The notes under the pieces are model-generated. The model saw only the letters and a list, made by a program, of their open reading frames with translations, had not been told where the DNA came from and did not search any database. Position numbers and translations under genes: made by a program. Shown piece after piece: positions 31,661-40,741 of a DNA stretch of 62,989 nt. Each line of letters opens with the position of its first letter. Position 1 is the first letter of the stretch. Source of the DNA: WLJO01 sp945889085 (GTDB taxonomy: Bacteria > Actinomycetota > Acidimicrobiia > Acidimicrobiales > Ilumatobacteraceae); assembly GCA_945889085.1 (NCBI GenBank), contig CAMDBM010000012.1:1-62989 (forward strand), written 5' to 3'.

Positions 31661-32797
31661 ATGACCACCATCGAGACCGCCGAGGCTCCGCCCGGCACGT
31701 CCGCGTCCATCCTGGCAGCCCTCTGGCAGGCCTCACTGCCGTCCGAGCGCGAGATTCGCCGGGGCCGCCTTCGCCTGCAGGCCAAGGCCGCCTCGATCGT
31801 CATCACGATCGCAGCCTCCTATTGGGCGCTCGTGATCGCCGACTTCGCCCTCTGGGCGCGGGTCCTGGCAGGCGCGGCCATCGTTGCGGCGCTCGTTGCG
31901 ACTGGCACGGGCATCATGCACGACGCCAATCACGGCGCGTTCTCGAGCCGCCGCTGGATCAACCGTGTCGCATCGTGTTCTGCCGACTTCCTCGGCGCGA
32001 GCTCGTGGCTGTGGCGCTTCAAGCACAACCGCCTGCACCACGGCAACACCAACGTGGACGCCTTCGACAGCGATATCGCCCAAGAGCCCTTCGCCCGCCT
32101 CGCACCGTGTCAGCAGTGGCGCCCGTGGCACCAGTGGCAGCACGTCTACCTCTGGTTCCTCTACGGATTCTTCGCGCTGAAGAACGTGATCTTCGGCGAC
32201 GTGCGCAACCTCGTGGACAATCGCATCGGCAAGCAGCCCCTGCCCGCAGACATGCGTCGCTCCACCGTCGTGCGCCTCGTCGTCGGCAAGTTCGTCCACA
32301 TCAGCTGGGCTGTCGTCGTTCCCATGCTCTTCAACCCGTGGTGGAAAGTCGTGCTGTTCTACGTCGCCTGCTCGTGGCTCGTCGGATTCGCGCTTGCCGT
32401 GGTCTTCCAGCTGGCCCACTGCGTGGACATCGCCGGCTTCCCCGACGAGGACGCAGGACGCCGTGGCGGCGACTTCCTCGAGCACCAGTTGCTGACCACC
32501 GTGGACATTGCTTCCCCGATGCCGGTGCTTGGCCACGCCTTCCGCTGGATGGTCGGCGGGCTCGACCACCAGATCGAGCACCACATGGCACCCCGCCTGC
32601 CCCACACCGTTTATCCGCTGGTCGCCCGCCGCTTCCACGCCCTGTGCAACGATGCGGGCATTAGCGTCCGCCTCCACCCGGGGGTCTGGGCAGCGTTGTG
32701 CTCACACACGCGCTGGCTCATGGACATGGGCCGCCGCCCGCTCGCGGCCCGAAGCAGCACGAACCTGATGAATCCGAGAGTGACGAGGACCCCATGA
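31661..32797 (+). CDS. Membrane fatty acid desaturase (acyl-lipid type)
   Basis: A 378-residue integral-membrane di-iron desaturase. The three histidine boxes are HDANH (about residue 87), HNRLHH (about 124) and QIEHH (about 305), separated by hydrophobic stretches that would form four membrane helices. The QIEHH third box is shared with front-end and acyl-lipid desaturases and with actinobacterial DesA3/linoleoyl-CoA desaturase-like proteins. It introduces a double bond into membrane acyl chains, consistent with the neighbouring cold-shock gene. CAGGAG precedes ATG 31661. Its stop overlaps the next gene by ATGA. Confidence 0.9.
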   Translation: MTTIETAEAPPGTSASILAALWQASLPSEREIRRGRLRLQAKAASIVITIAASYWALVIADFALWARVLAGAAIVAALVATGTGIMHDANHGAFSSRRWINRVASCSADFLGASSWLWRFKHNRLHHGNTNVDAFDSDIAQEPFARLAPCQQWRPWHQWQHVYLWFLYGFFALKNVIFGDVRNLVDNRIGKQPLPADMRRSTVVRLVVGKFVHISWAVVVPMLFNPWWKVVLFYVACSWLVGFALAVVFQLAHCVDIAGFPDEDAGRRGGDFLEHQLLTTVDIASPMPVLGHAFRWMVGGLDHQIEHHMAPRLPHTVYPLVARRFHALCNDAGISVRLHPGVWAALCSHTRWLMDMGRRPLAARSSTNLMNPRVTRTP

Positions 32798-33066
32798 CCA
32801 CCGCCAGCAAGCCGACCAAGAAGTCGTCGAGATCGAAGTCCGCCCCCCAGGAGCCGCGCACACCGAGCGAGGAGATCGCGTACGAGATCACCTCAACGTT
32901 CGGCGACCTCGCACCGTCGGTCCAGCGGATCCTCGACGCGGAGCTGAGCGAGCCCCAGCGCCACCGAGCGCTGTCCGCTTTCCGCGGTTCATTGAATGCC
33001 ATTGGCGACCCGAACCGCGACCCGCGGTACGCGATCGCCAACTGTGGCGCCGACGACGCCGTCTGA
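32794..33066 (+). CDS. Small hypothetical protein coupled to the desaturase
   Basis: A 90-residue protein whose ATG overlaps the desaturase stop (ATGA). The first 25 residues are Lys/Ser/Thr-rich (KPTKKSSRSKSAP) and probably disordered. The remainder, SEEIAYEITSTFGDLAPSVQRILDAELSEPQRHRALSAF, is amphipathic and helical. No family is recognised. Translational coupling suggests a role with the desaturase, for example in assembly or electron delivery, but that is inference. Confidence 0.65.
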   Translation: MTTASKPTKKSSRSKSAPQEPRTPSEEIAYEITSTFGDLAPSVQRILDAELSEPQRHRALSAFRGSLNAIGDPNRDPRYAIANCGADDAV

Positions 33067-33109
33067 GGCCGCGCCACGCTTTTGCCGTTTCCCGGGGCAT
33101 ACTGGTTCG

Positions 33110-33187
33110 GTGAGCGCGCATTCGGCGCCGCTCTCGGTCAATTGTGCACCGTCGGTCATTGTGAACCGGCGAGGTTTCCTCCAGTAG
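33110..33187 (+). CDS. Possible 25-residue leader peptide before the DEAD-box helicase gene
   Basis: GTG at 33110 opens a frame of 25 codons to TAG 33185-33187, 51 bp before the helicase start. CATACT at 33098-33103 lies six bases upstream, fitting leaderless transcription. The peptide includes SVNCAPSVIVNRRGFLQ and shows no membrane segment. Position and pattern suggest an upstream regulatory ORF for the helicase, but a chance frame of this length is possible. Confidence 0.3.
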   Translation: MSAHSAPLSVNCAPSVIVNRRGFLQ

Positions 33188-33238
33188 GGGTCCAAGCATT
33201 TTCGGCCACCCCTACATACATAAAGGAAACCCCCCACG

Positions 33239-34678
33239 TTGTCCCCCACCCTTGATGCACTTCGCCCTGCCACGCCCGCAGTGAGCGATGACGTCGTTTC
33301 GTTCGACCAACTCGGTGTTGCCGAGCGTGTCGTGCAGTCCCTCAACAGCCGTGGCATCACCTCGGCATTCCCCATTCAGACCGCAACGCTTCCCGATTCG
33401 CTCGCAGGCAGGGACGTCATCGGCCGTGGCCGTACCGGCAGCGGCAAGACCATCGCCTTCGCCGTGCCGACCGTCATGGCTATCGCCGCAAGCCGCGCCG
33501 ATCGCCAGCCGAAGAGCCCGCGTGGCCTCATCCTCGTGCCCACCCGTGAGCTCGCAGCCCAGGTCGCCGAGGCCCTCGTCCCGCTCGCCACTGCGCTCGG
33601 GCTGCACGTCTCGGTCATCCACGGCGGCGTGAGCGCGGCCCCGCAGATCAAGGCACTCGGCCGCGGTGTGGACATCGTGGTTGCCTGCCCCGGTCGCCTC
33701 GAGGACCTCATCCAGCAGCGCCAGTGCCGCCTCGACAAGGTGCTCGTCACCGTGCTCGACGAGGCCGACCACATGGCTGACCTCGGCTTCCTCCCGTCGG
33801 TGAAGCGCCTCATGGACCAGACACCCAAGGACGGCCAGCGCCTGCTGTTCTCGGCCACGCTCGACAACGGCGTGGATGTACTCGTCAAGCGTTACCTCCA
33901 CAACCCGGTCACCCACTCGGTCGATTCCGCCGAGTCGCCGGTACCGGACATGGAACACCACCAGCTGATGGTGACCGCTGCGGACAAGGGCACCCTCGTG
34001 CGCGACCTCGCCTCCGGTATGGACCGCAGCCTGCTGTTCACCCGCACCAAGCACGGAGCGAAGAAGCTTGCCCAGCAGCTAACCAAGAGCGGCATCTTCA
34101 GCGTGGAACTGCACGGCAACCTGTCGCAGAACGCCCGCACCCGCAACCTCGACCTGTTCACCTCGGGCGAGGCCCGGGTGCTCGTCGCAACCGACATCGC
34201 CGCCCGCGGCATCCACGTGGACGACATCGCCCTCGTGGTGCACGTGGACCCGCCGGAGGAGCACAAGGCGTTCCTCCACCGCTCGGGTCGTACCGCCCGC
34301 GCCGGTGCGTCGGGAATCGTCGTCACCGTCGTCACCCCGGACCAGCGCCGGGACGTCGACACGCTCACCCGCCGTGCGGGGATCCGACCGAAGATCACCC
34401 AGGTCGCGCCGGGCCACCCGCTCATCTCGGAGCTCACCGGTCCGCCCGCGCCGCCGTCGACACGGACCGTCACGTACGAGGCACCGCCGGCCCCCACCAG
34501 GTCGAGCACACGCAAGCCGTCGTCGGCGCGTGGGCAGCAGTCCGGTCGCCCCGGTGGCCAGGCCCAGCAGCGCACCGGGGCCCCCTCCGGTTCGGGCCAG
34601 CCCCGTCGCGGCGGCTCCTCGCAGGGTCAGCACAGCGGTTCCCAGAACCAGCGCGGCGCTTCGCGTGGCTCCCGCTGA
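33239..34678 (+). CDS. DEAD-box ATP-dependent RNA helicase
   Basis: A 479-residue RhlE/DeaD-type helicase with all motifs in order: Q-motif region (FDQLGVAERVVQSL...FPIQTATLP), Walker A GRTGSGKT (about residue 62), PTRELAAQ, CPGRL, DEAD (about 175), SAT, TRTKHGAKKLAQQL, TDIAARGIHVDD and HRSGRTARAG. The last 75 residues are a Gly/Ser/Gln/Arg-rich basic tail for nonspecific RNA binding. The start is TTG 33239 after AAAGGAAA; no ATG or GTG fits. Such helicases unwind RNA during ribosome assembly and decay and are often cold induced, in line with the csp and desaturase genes nearby. Confidence 0.93.
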   Translation: MSPTLDALRPATPAVSDDVVSFDQLGVAERVVQSLNSRGITSAFPIQTATLPDSLAGRDVIGRGRTGSGKTIAFAVPTVMAIAASRADRQPKSPRGLILVPTRELAAQVAEALVPLATALGLHVSVIHGGVSAAPQIKALGRGVDIVVACPGRLEDLIQQRQCRLDKVLVTVLDEADHMADLGFLPSVKRLMDQTPKDGQRLLFSATLDNGVDVLVKRYLHNPVTHSVDSAESPVPDMEHHQLMVTAADKGTLVRDLASGMDRSLLFTRTKHGAKKLAQQLTKSGIFSVELHGNLSQNARTRNLDLFTSGEARVLVATDIAARGIHVDDIALVVHVDPPEEHKAFLHRSGRTARAGASGIVVTVVTPDQRRDVDTLTRRAGIRPKITQVAPGHPLISELTGPPAPPSTRTVTYEAPPAPTRSSTRKPSSARGQQSGRPGGQAQQRTGAPSGSGQPRRGGSSQGQHSGSQNQRGASRGSR

Positions 34679-34778
34679 CGCACTGACACGCTGACGGCCC
34701 CACCGCCGTTGGTCCGTGCGCAGCGCGACGCGTGCTGCGCATGGACCGTCAAGGCAACGTCGTGCGATGCTGTCGCGC

Positions 34779-35714
34779 ATGAGGTCGTTCCCCGATCCAT
34801 TCACCGCTGCCGTCGTGCAGTGGTCCCCATCCGTGAACGATGCCGCCCGGGGCACTGCGCGGGCCTGCGAGGCCATCGCCGAGGCCGCTACACAGCACGG
34901 GGCCCGACTGATTGTGTTCCCGGAGGCATGGCTCACCGGGTACCCGTACTTCGAGGGCCTCGGCCCGGGGGCCGAGTACCGGCGGATCTACCGAGACTTC
35001 GTCGATCAGGCCGTCGTCATCGACGGCCCCGAGATGCAGGCCATCCGCAGGTGCGCCGCGGACCACGGCGTCTACGTCGTGATGGGCCTCAACGAGCGCA
35101 ACCCGATCCATCAGGCCGTCTACAACACCATTGCGTTCATCGGCCCCGACGGCTCGCTGCTCGGCAAACACCGCAAGATGGTCGCAACGATCACCGAGAA
35201 ACTCGTGTGGACCAACTGGGACGGCTCGGACCTCGCTGCATACGACACACCTCTCGGTCGCCTCGGCGGGATGATCTGCTACGAGCATCTCATGGCACCT
35301 GCGCGCTACATCTGCTGCGACCTCGGCGTACAGGTTCACATCGCGGTGTGGCCCGGCTACCGGTTCATGGACCCGATCGTCGACTCGGTGATCCGCAGTC
35401 TCTCCATGGAGAACGCCTGCTTCGTCATCTCCGCCCGCGAGGTGATGAGCAGGGAACTGCTCCCCGCCGGCACGCCCTTTGGAAACCACCCGAACGCGTG
35501 GGAAGCGCACGGCGGCAGCTCAATCGTGGCCCCCGGCGCGGTGTACGTCACCGAGCCCGTGTTCGACGTGGAGACCATCGTCACCGGCACAATCAACGTG
35601 CCGGACCTCATTGATGTGAAGTGGTGGTCCAACGGTGTCGGCAACTACTCGCGTCCCGACATCTTCCGCGTGATCTGGGACTCGAGCCCCAAGCCGCCCG
35701 TCGAGCGGATCTAG
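34779..35714 (+). CDS. Nitrilase-superfamily carbon-nitrogen hydrolase
   Basis: A 311-residue nitrilase. The Glu-Lys-Cys triad is visible: FPEAWLTGYP (E49), LGKHRKMVAT (K133) and GGMICYEHLM (C167). The WLTGYP and MICYEH contexts place it with true nitrilases/cyanide hydratases rather than amidases. It would hydrolyse a nitrile to an acid and ammonia. ATG at 34779 begins MRSFPDPF; ATG 34767 is four codons earlier. No ribosome site; a weak GATGCT box seven bases upstream could serve a leaderless transcript. Its last four bases (CTAG) are shared with the convergent reductase gene. Confidence 0.88.
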   Translation: MRSFPDPFTAAVVQWSPSVNDAARGTARACEAIAEAATQHGARLIVFPEAWLTGYPYFEGLGPGAEYRRIYRDFVDQAVVIDGPEMQAIRRCAADHGVYVVMGLNERNPIHQAVYNTIAFIGPDGSLLGKHRKMVATITEKLVWTNWDGSDLAAYDTPLGRLGGMICYEHLMAPARYICCDLGVQVHIAVWPGYRFMDPIVDSVIRSLSMENACFVISAREVMSRELLPAGTPFGNHPNAWEAHGGSSIVAPGAVYVTEPVFDVETIVTGTINVPDLIDVKWWSNGVGNYSRPDIFRVIWDSSPKPPVERI

Positions 35715-36643
35715 AACTCGATCACGAAGCGCCCGCGAGTGCCGCCGCGCTCGAGGAGTCGATGTGCCTCGGAGGCCTCGGCAGCGGGGAACGTGCCGGC
35801 CACACGCAGCGACACCGCCCCGGACTCGACAAGCTCACGCAACCGGTCGAGCTTCTCCCACTCCTCCACGTACGAACCGACCCACACGTGGTGCACCGTG
35901 ACGTCGGGGTTCTCGTTGCCCGACCAGCCGCGCACGGTTGCGAATCCCCCGCCCCTGCGGACCGCTGGTGTGGCCGCCTCGTTCTGCACCGAACCGTCCG
36001 CCAGACCGTGAACCCCGCCGGGAGCGTGCTCGAGGAAGCGCTCGGCGACCTCGGGCCCACGGCGCACGATGACGTCGGCGCCGAGTGATCGCACGAGGGC
36101 CTCGTCGGCCTCGGAGGAGTCTGCGATCACGCGCAGGCCGTCCGCCTTTGCCAGTTCGACGACGTACGCGCCATACGTTCCGGCCGCGCCGGTGACCGCC
36201 AGTGTGTCGCCGGGCGCGAGCCCGAGCAGGTCCAGCGACAATCGCGCCGTGAGCGCGTTCATCGGCAGGGTGGACGCCTCGGCGTAGGACGTCCCCCGCG
36301 GCAGCCGGGTGACGGAACGCTGTGGCACCACGACGTACTCGGAGTACCCGCCATAACCCTCGGACGGGATGACCATGGCCATCACGTCGTCTCCGATACC
36401 GACCGTCGTGACACCGTCGCCGATCTCGTCGACCACGCCGGCAACATCCATCCCCGGCACGTGCGGAATGTCGCTGTGGGGCACACCCGCTCGCGAACCG
36501 TTGCGTGTGTAGGTGTCCGTGGGGTTCACGGCTGCTGCCCGCACGTTGATGCGGACCTCGCCCGGCCCGGCATGCGGTTCGGCCACCTCGAACACCCGGA
36601 GTGCCTCCGGCCCACCAAAATCTCTTGCCCCGACGACACGCAT
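35711..36643 (-). CDS. Quinone oxidoreductase-like MDR protein
   Basis: A 310-residue zinc-independent medium-chain dehydrogenase/reductase. It has an N-terminal GroES-like domain (VNPTDTYTRNG, PHVPGMDVAGVVDEIGDGV) and a Rossmann domain with VTGAAGTYGAYVVELAKADGLRVIAD. The Cys ligands of zinc enzymes are absent. Such enzymes reduce quinones or enones with NADPH. GGGGAG precedes the ATG. Its start is only 44 bp from the divergent luciferase-like gene, so their promoters must overlap. Its stop shares CTAG with the nitrilase. Confidence 0.88.
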   Translation of the reverse strand: MRVVGARDFGGPEALRVFEVAEPHAGPGEVRINVRAAAVNPTDTYTRNGSRAGVPHSDIPHVPGMDVAGVVDEIGDGVTTVGIGDDVMAMVIPSEGYGGYSEYVVVPQRSVTRLPRGTSYAEASTLPMNALTARLSLDLLGLAPGDTLAVTGAAGTYGAYVVELAKADGLRVIADSSEADEALVRSLGADVIVRRGPEVAERFLEHAPGGVHGLADGSVQNEAATPAVRRGGGFATVRGWSGNENPDVTVHHVWVGSYVEEWEKLDRLRELVESGAVSLRVAGTFPAAEASEAHRLLERGGTRGRFVIEF

Positions 36644-36645
36644 AG

Positions 36646-36687
36646 TTGACTCCCCGCTCGATCCCGGTTACAGACTAGGTTCCGGAC
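36646..36687 (+). promoter_or_regulatory. Promoter candidate for luciferase-like gene
   Basis: TTGACT at 36646-36651 is followed by 17 bases and TACAGA at 36669-36674. Alternatively TAGGTT at 36676-36681, six bases before the ATG, is the -10 box of a leaderless transcript. Both lie in the 44-bp gap between divergent start codons. Confidence 0.4.
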
Positions 36688-37941
36688 ATGGAACGCCTCC
36701 GCTTCGGCGCCTTCGCCGCACCGCACCACCCGCTCGGCGAGTCGCCCACGCTCCTGTTCCGCCGTGACATCGCCCTCGCCAAGCAGCTTGATGATCTCGG
36801 TTATGACGAGTACTGGGTCGGCGAGCACCACTCGTCGGGGTGGGAGACGATCGGCTCCCCCGAACTGTTGCTGGCCGCCGCCGCCGAGCACACGCGCACC
36901 ATTCGTCTGGGCACCGGAGTGATCTCGCTCCCGTACCACCACCCGTTCAACGTCGCCCAGCGCCTTGCCCAACTCGACCACCAGTCACGGGGCCGCGTGA
37001 TCTTCGGTTCCGGACCGGGGGCACTCCCGTCCGACGCACACACGCTGAACATCGACCCGATGCTGCAACGTGACCGCCAGGACGAGGCACTCGGCGTCAT
37101 CATGCGCCTCCTGCGGGGCGAGGACCGGTTCTCCCACGAGTCGGACTGGTTCACGCTGAAAGACGCCCAGCTGCAGATCCTGCCGGTCCAGGAGGAGATG
37201 GAGGCCGCCACCGCATCCTCGCTGTCGCCGTCGGGTATGCAGCTCGCCGGCAAGCACGGCACCGGGGTGCTGTCCATCGCCTCCACATCCTCCGAGGGGC
37301 TCGCTGCGCTACCCACCCAGTGGGCCTTTGCCGAGGAGGCTGCACGCCAGCACGGTCGGACCGTGTCCCGGAAGAACTGGCGGGTGCTGATGTCCTGGCA
37401 CATCGCGGAGACCAAGGAGCAGGCCCAGCAGGAAGCACTCCTTGGGCTGCAGCGGTGGCACAACGAGTACAACGTGGACATCCTCGGCAGGCCCGGCGCC
37501 GTGCGGGTTGAGGACCCGTGGCAGCTGCTCGACCAGGTCGCCGGCGGCGGCACGAGCGGCACGGCCGTCGTCGGCACCCCGGACGATCTGGTGCGCGCCA
37601 TCCGCAACCTGTACGAGGTCACCGGCGGGTTCGGCGTCGTAGTCGGGTTCGCGCACGACTGGGCGAACCACGAGGCAACAAAGCGCTCGTGGGACCTCAT
37701 CGCTCGCTACGTGATCCCCGAGATCAACGGCCAACTACGCAACCTGCGCGGGTCCGCCGACTTCCTGCGGGCGAACCAGCGCAACCTCATGGATCGAGCC
37801 AGCAAGGCCGTACTGGCCAAGATCGCCTCCACCCCCGGCGCCATGGAGGCGCTGCAGGTCACCATGGCCGAGCGCAGCACGGCGTCCGCAGCATCGAGCG
37901 AGTGGCGCCCCGGCGCCGACATCACCAGCAACGCCGAATAA
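36688..37941 (+). CDS. Luciferase-like (LLM) flavin/F420-dependent monooxygenase
   Basis: A 417-residue luciferase-like TIM-barrel protein. Typical are FGAFAAPHHPLGESP at the start, YWVGEHHSSGWE, IRLGTGVISLPYHHPF, GRVIFGSGPGALPSDAH and ETKEQAQQEALLGL. It resembles limonene 1,2-monooxygenase and alkane-type LLM oxygenases, which need reduced FMN from a partner; some relatives use F420. The C-terminal region includes FLRANQRNLMDRASKAV and a Ser/Ala-rich tail. It is followed after 27 bp by an acryloyl-CoA reductase-like gene, probably in one operon. Confidence 0.88.
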   Translation: MERLRFGAFAAPHHPLGESPTLLFRRDIALAKQLDDLGYDEYWVGEHHSSGWETIGSPELLLAAAAEHTRTIRLGTGVISLPYHHPFNVAQRLAQLDHQSRGRVIFGSGPGALPSDAHTLNIDPMLQRDRQDEALGVIMRLLRGEDRFSHESDWFTLKDAQLQILPVQEEMEAATASSLSPSGMQLAGKHGTGVLSIASTSSEGLAALPTQWAFAEEAARQHGRTVSRKNWRVLMSWHIAETKEQAQQEALLGLQRWHNEYNVDILGRPGAVRVEDPWQLLDQVAGGGTSGTAVVGTPDDLVRAIRNLYEVTGGFGVVVGFAHDWANHEATKRSWDLIARYVIPEINGQLRNLRGSADFLRANQRNLMDRASKAVLAKIASTPGAMEALQVTMAERSTASAASSEWRPGADITSNAE

Positions 37942-37968
37942 CCCCCCCTCCCGAGGAGACAGCCCATC

Positions 37969-38961
37969 ATGACCTTGCGCGCACTGCTCAGCAGTCAGAC
38001 CGACAAGACGATCAGTCACGAGGTCGTCGAGCTCGATGACTCCCGCCTGCCCGACGGGGACGTCACCGTTGCGGTCGACTACTCGTCGCTCAACTACAAG
38101 GACGGCCTTGTGCTGACCGGACGCGGGCGCCTCGTGAAGGAGTACCCGCACGTCGGCGGCATCGACCTTGCCGGCACCGTCACCGATTCGGCGTCCGCGC
38201 GCTGGCGCGCCGGCCAGCGCGTCGTCCTCACCGGCTTCCGGGTCGGCGAGATCTGGTGGGGCGGCTACGCCACGAAGGCGCGCGTCAAGGGCGAGTGGCT
38301 CTGCGAGGTGCCTTCTGGCGTCACCACCCGACAAGTGATGGCCATCGGCACCGCCGGCTTCACGGCAATGCTCGCCATCGACCAGCTCGAGCAGGCCGGC
38401 CTGCGCCCCGGCCAGGGCCCGGTACTCGTCACTGGCGCGTCAGGAGGCGTCGGCAGCACCGCCGTGCACCTGCTCGCACGCCTCGGCTACGAAGTCGTTG
38501 CGTCGACGGGACGGGCTGCCGAGCGCCGGGACGACCTCATTCGCTTCGGCGCGAGCGACGTGATCGAGCGTGACACCATCGCGGACGTCCCCGAGCGCCC
38601 GCTGCTCACCGAGCGTTGGGCCGGTGTGGTGGACGCCGTGGGCGGCTCCACGCTCTCGCACGTGCTTGCCGAACTGAAATACGGGGCGGGTGTTGCGGCC
38701 TGCGGACTCGCCGGGGGCGACAAGATCACGAGCACGGTCATCCCCTTCCTGCTGCGCGGCAACAATCTGTTTGGCATCGACTCTGTGATGCGGCCGATCG
38801 AGGGTCGCCAGGAGGTGTGGCAGCGGGCCGCGAGCACGATGGATCTCGCCATGCTGGACGCGATGACCACCGAGATCGGCCTTGCCGAACTCCCCGATGC
38901 TGCGGAGGCGATCCTGCAGGGCCACGTCGCCGGGCGTTGGGTCGTCAACGTCAACCGCTGA
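37969..38961 (+). CDS. AcuI/YhdH-type MDR reductase (acryloyl-CoA reductase-like)
   Basis: A 330-residue MDR protein of the YhdH/AcuI group. It begins MTLRALLSS and has VDYSSLNYKDGLVLTGRG, HVGGIDLAGTV, GWGGYA-like WWGGYATKARVKGEWL and the NADPH loop VTGASGGVGSTAVHLLARLGYEVVASTGR. The C-terminal FGIDSVMRP and AGRWVVNVNR are typical. AcuI reduces acryloyl-CoA to propionyl-CoA with NADPH; related enzymes act on other enoyl-CoAs. GAGGAG precedes the ATG. It lies between a luciferase-like oxygenase and an amidohydrolase on the same strand. Confidence 0.9.
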   Translation: MTLRALLSSQTDKTISHEVVELDDSRLPDGDVTVAVDYSSLNYKDGLVLTGRGRLVKEYPHVGGIDLAGTVTDSASARWRAGQRVVLTGFRVGEIWWGGYATKARVKGEWLCEVPSGVTTRQVMAIGTAGFTAMLAIDQLEQAGLRPGQGPVLVTGASGGVGSTAVHLLARLGYEVVASTGRAAERRDDLIRFGASDVIERDTIADVPERPLLTERWAGVVDAVGGSTLSHVLAELKYGAGVAACGLAGGDKITSTVIPFLLRGNNLFGIDSVMRPIEGRQEVWQRAASTMDLAMLDAMTTEIGLAELPDAAEAILQGHVAGRWVVNVNR

Positions 38962-39037
38962 GCCACTCGGGGTTTGTGAGCCCCTTGCATCGGTGAGACA
39001 CTGAATACACACGTACGGAGACGGGGAGACGGAGCAC

Positions 39038-40741
39038 ATGGGCGATCTGCTGGTTCGCGGTGGGACAATCATTGACGGGACCGGTGCCCCGGCACGACGT
39101 GGTGACGTCCGTGTTCGCAACGGCAAGATCGCCGAGGTGGGCGAGAACCTGCGGCCCGAGGGCGAACAGGAACTCGACGCAGGCGGGGCCATCGTGGCAC
39201 CGGGATTCATCGACATCCACACGCATTACGACGGCTCGATGTGGTGGGACCAGACGATGGACCCGTCGCCGCAGCACGGTGTCACAACGGTGCTCACCGG
39301 CAACTGCGCCGTCTCGCTCGCACCGGTAGCGCCGGGCGGCAGGGATGCTCTCGTCGACATGTTCTGCTTTATCGAGGACGTGCCGGTCCCGGCCGTCATG
39401 AAGTCGGTGCCGTGGGCATGGGAGTCATGGGCCGAGCAGCGCGACGTGTTCAACAATCTGGGCGCGAGCTGCAACATCACACCGCTCGTCGGGCACAACA
39501 ACATTCGGCTCGCGGTCATGGGTCAGGAGTCCTTCGAGCGGGCCGCCACCGACGAGGAGCGTCAGCGGATCTACGACCTCACCCTCGATTGCATGCGGGC
39601 AGGGGCCTACGGCGTCTCGCTGAGCTTCGTGGACAGCGACAGCAAGGGGCGTCGCGTCCCGAGCCGCCTTGCCTCGGCCGAGGAGTACCGCGACCTCGCT
39701 ATCGCGATGAACGAGGTCGGCTACGGCCTCCTCCAGTACGTGCCGCGTTTCATGCGCGCCGAGTCCTACATCAAGGACATCGACCGTGTCGATGCGATGT
39801 GCAAGGGGCTCGGTGTCCCGCACACCTATGCCCCCCTCGTTGCCGGCCGGCGCAACCGTCCGATGGCCGAGGAGGTGCTTGCCCACACGCGTGCGGTGCG
39901 CGCAGCCGGTGGGAGACTCTGGCCTCAGGTATCGCCCCGCTCCGGGTTCGACAGCCGCATGGTGTTCGACGGCTCCTCGCTGTCGTTCGGGGCAATGCCT
40001 TCGTGGGCCTCGATGTGCATGGCACAAGGGGCGGACAAAGTAGCCATGCTCGCCGATCCGGCGTGGCGCGAGAAGGCCCGCCAGGAGTGGGACAGCCCGG
40101 TATTCGTGCTGTTCCCGCGCAAGGCCGTGGGCAAGCTACTTATCGGCGAGGTCCTTCAGCCACATCTCAAGCAGTTCGAGAGCAAGCTGTTCGAGTCGGT
40201 GCTCGAGGCTCGCGGCGGTCATCCCTCCGACGTGCTCGCCCAGTGGATCCTCGACTGCGACCTCGAACCAAACCTCGTAGTTCCCGGATCAGCCGACGAG
40301 GACCGCGACTTCCTCGGATCCCTGCTCGCCGCCGACGATGTCCTGCTCGGAGCCAGCGATGCCGGTGCGCACCTGCTGCTGTTCTGCGGTGCGGGTGACA
40401 CGACCCTGTTCCTGCAGCGTCACGTCCGCGAACGTCACGACCTCACGATCGAGCAGGGCGTCCGCAAGCTCACCGGTCTGAACGCCGAGGCGATGGGCAT
40501 CACCGACCGGGGGCTCATCGCACCCGGCCTCGCCGGCGACCTGACGATCTTCAACCTCGACGAACTCCACTACGACACCGAGAAGATCGTGATGGACGTG
40601 CCGGGCGGCTACAAGCGCTTCTCACGCCCCGAGGGTGGCTACCGGGCCACGGTGGTATCCGGCGAGATCACCCAGCAGGGTGGCGTGCTCACCGAAGCAC
40701 GGCCCGGGCGAATGCTGCACGCAGGCGAGCAGGGCCGCTAG
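39038..40741 (+). CDS. Amidohydrolase, N-acyl-D-amino-acid deacylase family
   Basis: A 567-residue metal-dependent amidohydrolase. It opens DLLVRGGTIIDGTGAPARRGDVRVRNGKIAEVG and has the metal motif PGFIDIHTHYDG (HxH, about residues 63-70), GVTTVLTGNCAVSLAPV, and the C-terminal DAGAHLLLFCGA and FNLDELHY strands. D-aminoacylase and related actinobacterial enzymes share this layout. Actual substrates of this subgroup are mostly unknown. GGGGAGACGGAG lies before the ATG. The stop shares CTAG with the broken bioY on the other strand. Confidence 0.88.
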   Translation: MGDLLVRGGTIIDGTGAPARRGDVRVRNGKIAEVGENLRPEGEQELDAGGAIVAPGFIDIHTHYDGSMWWDQTMDPSPQHGVTTVLTGNCAVSLAPVAPGGRDALVDMFCFIEDVPVPAVMKSVPWAWESWAEQRDVFNNLGASCNITPLVGHNNIRLAVMGQESFERAATDEERQRIYDLTLDCMRAGAYGVSLSFVDSDSKGRRVPSRLASAEEYRDLAIAMNEVGYGLLQYVPRFMRAESYIKDIDRVDAMCKGLGVPHTYAPLVAGRRNRPMAEEVLAHTRAVRAAGGRLWPQVSPRSGFDSRMVFDGSSLSFGAMPSWASMCMAQGADKVAMLADPAWREKARQEWDSPVFVLFPRKAVGKLLIGEVLQPHLKQFESKLFESVLEARGGHPSDVLAQWILDCDLEPNLVVPGSADEDRDFLGSLLAADDVLLGASDAGAHLLLFCGAGDTTLFLQRHVRERHDLTIEQGVRKLTGLNAEAMGITDRGLIAPGLAGDLTIFNLDELHYDTEKIVMDVPGGYKRFSRPEGGYRATVVSGEITQQGGVLTEARPGRMLHAGEQGR

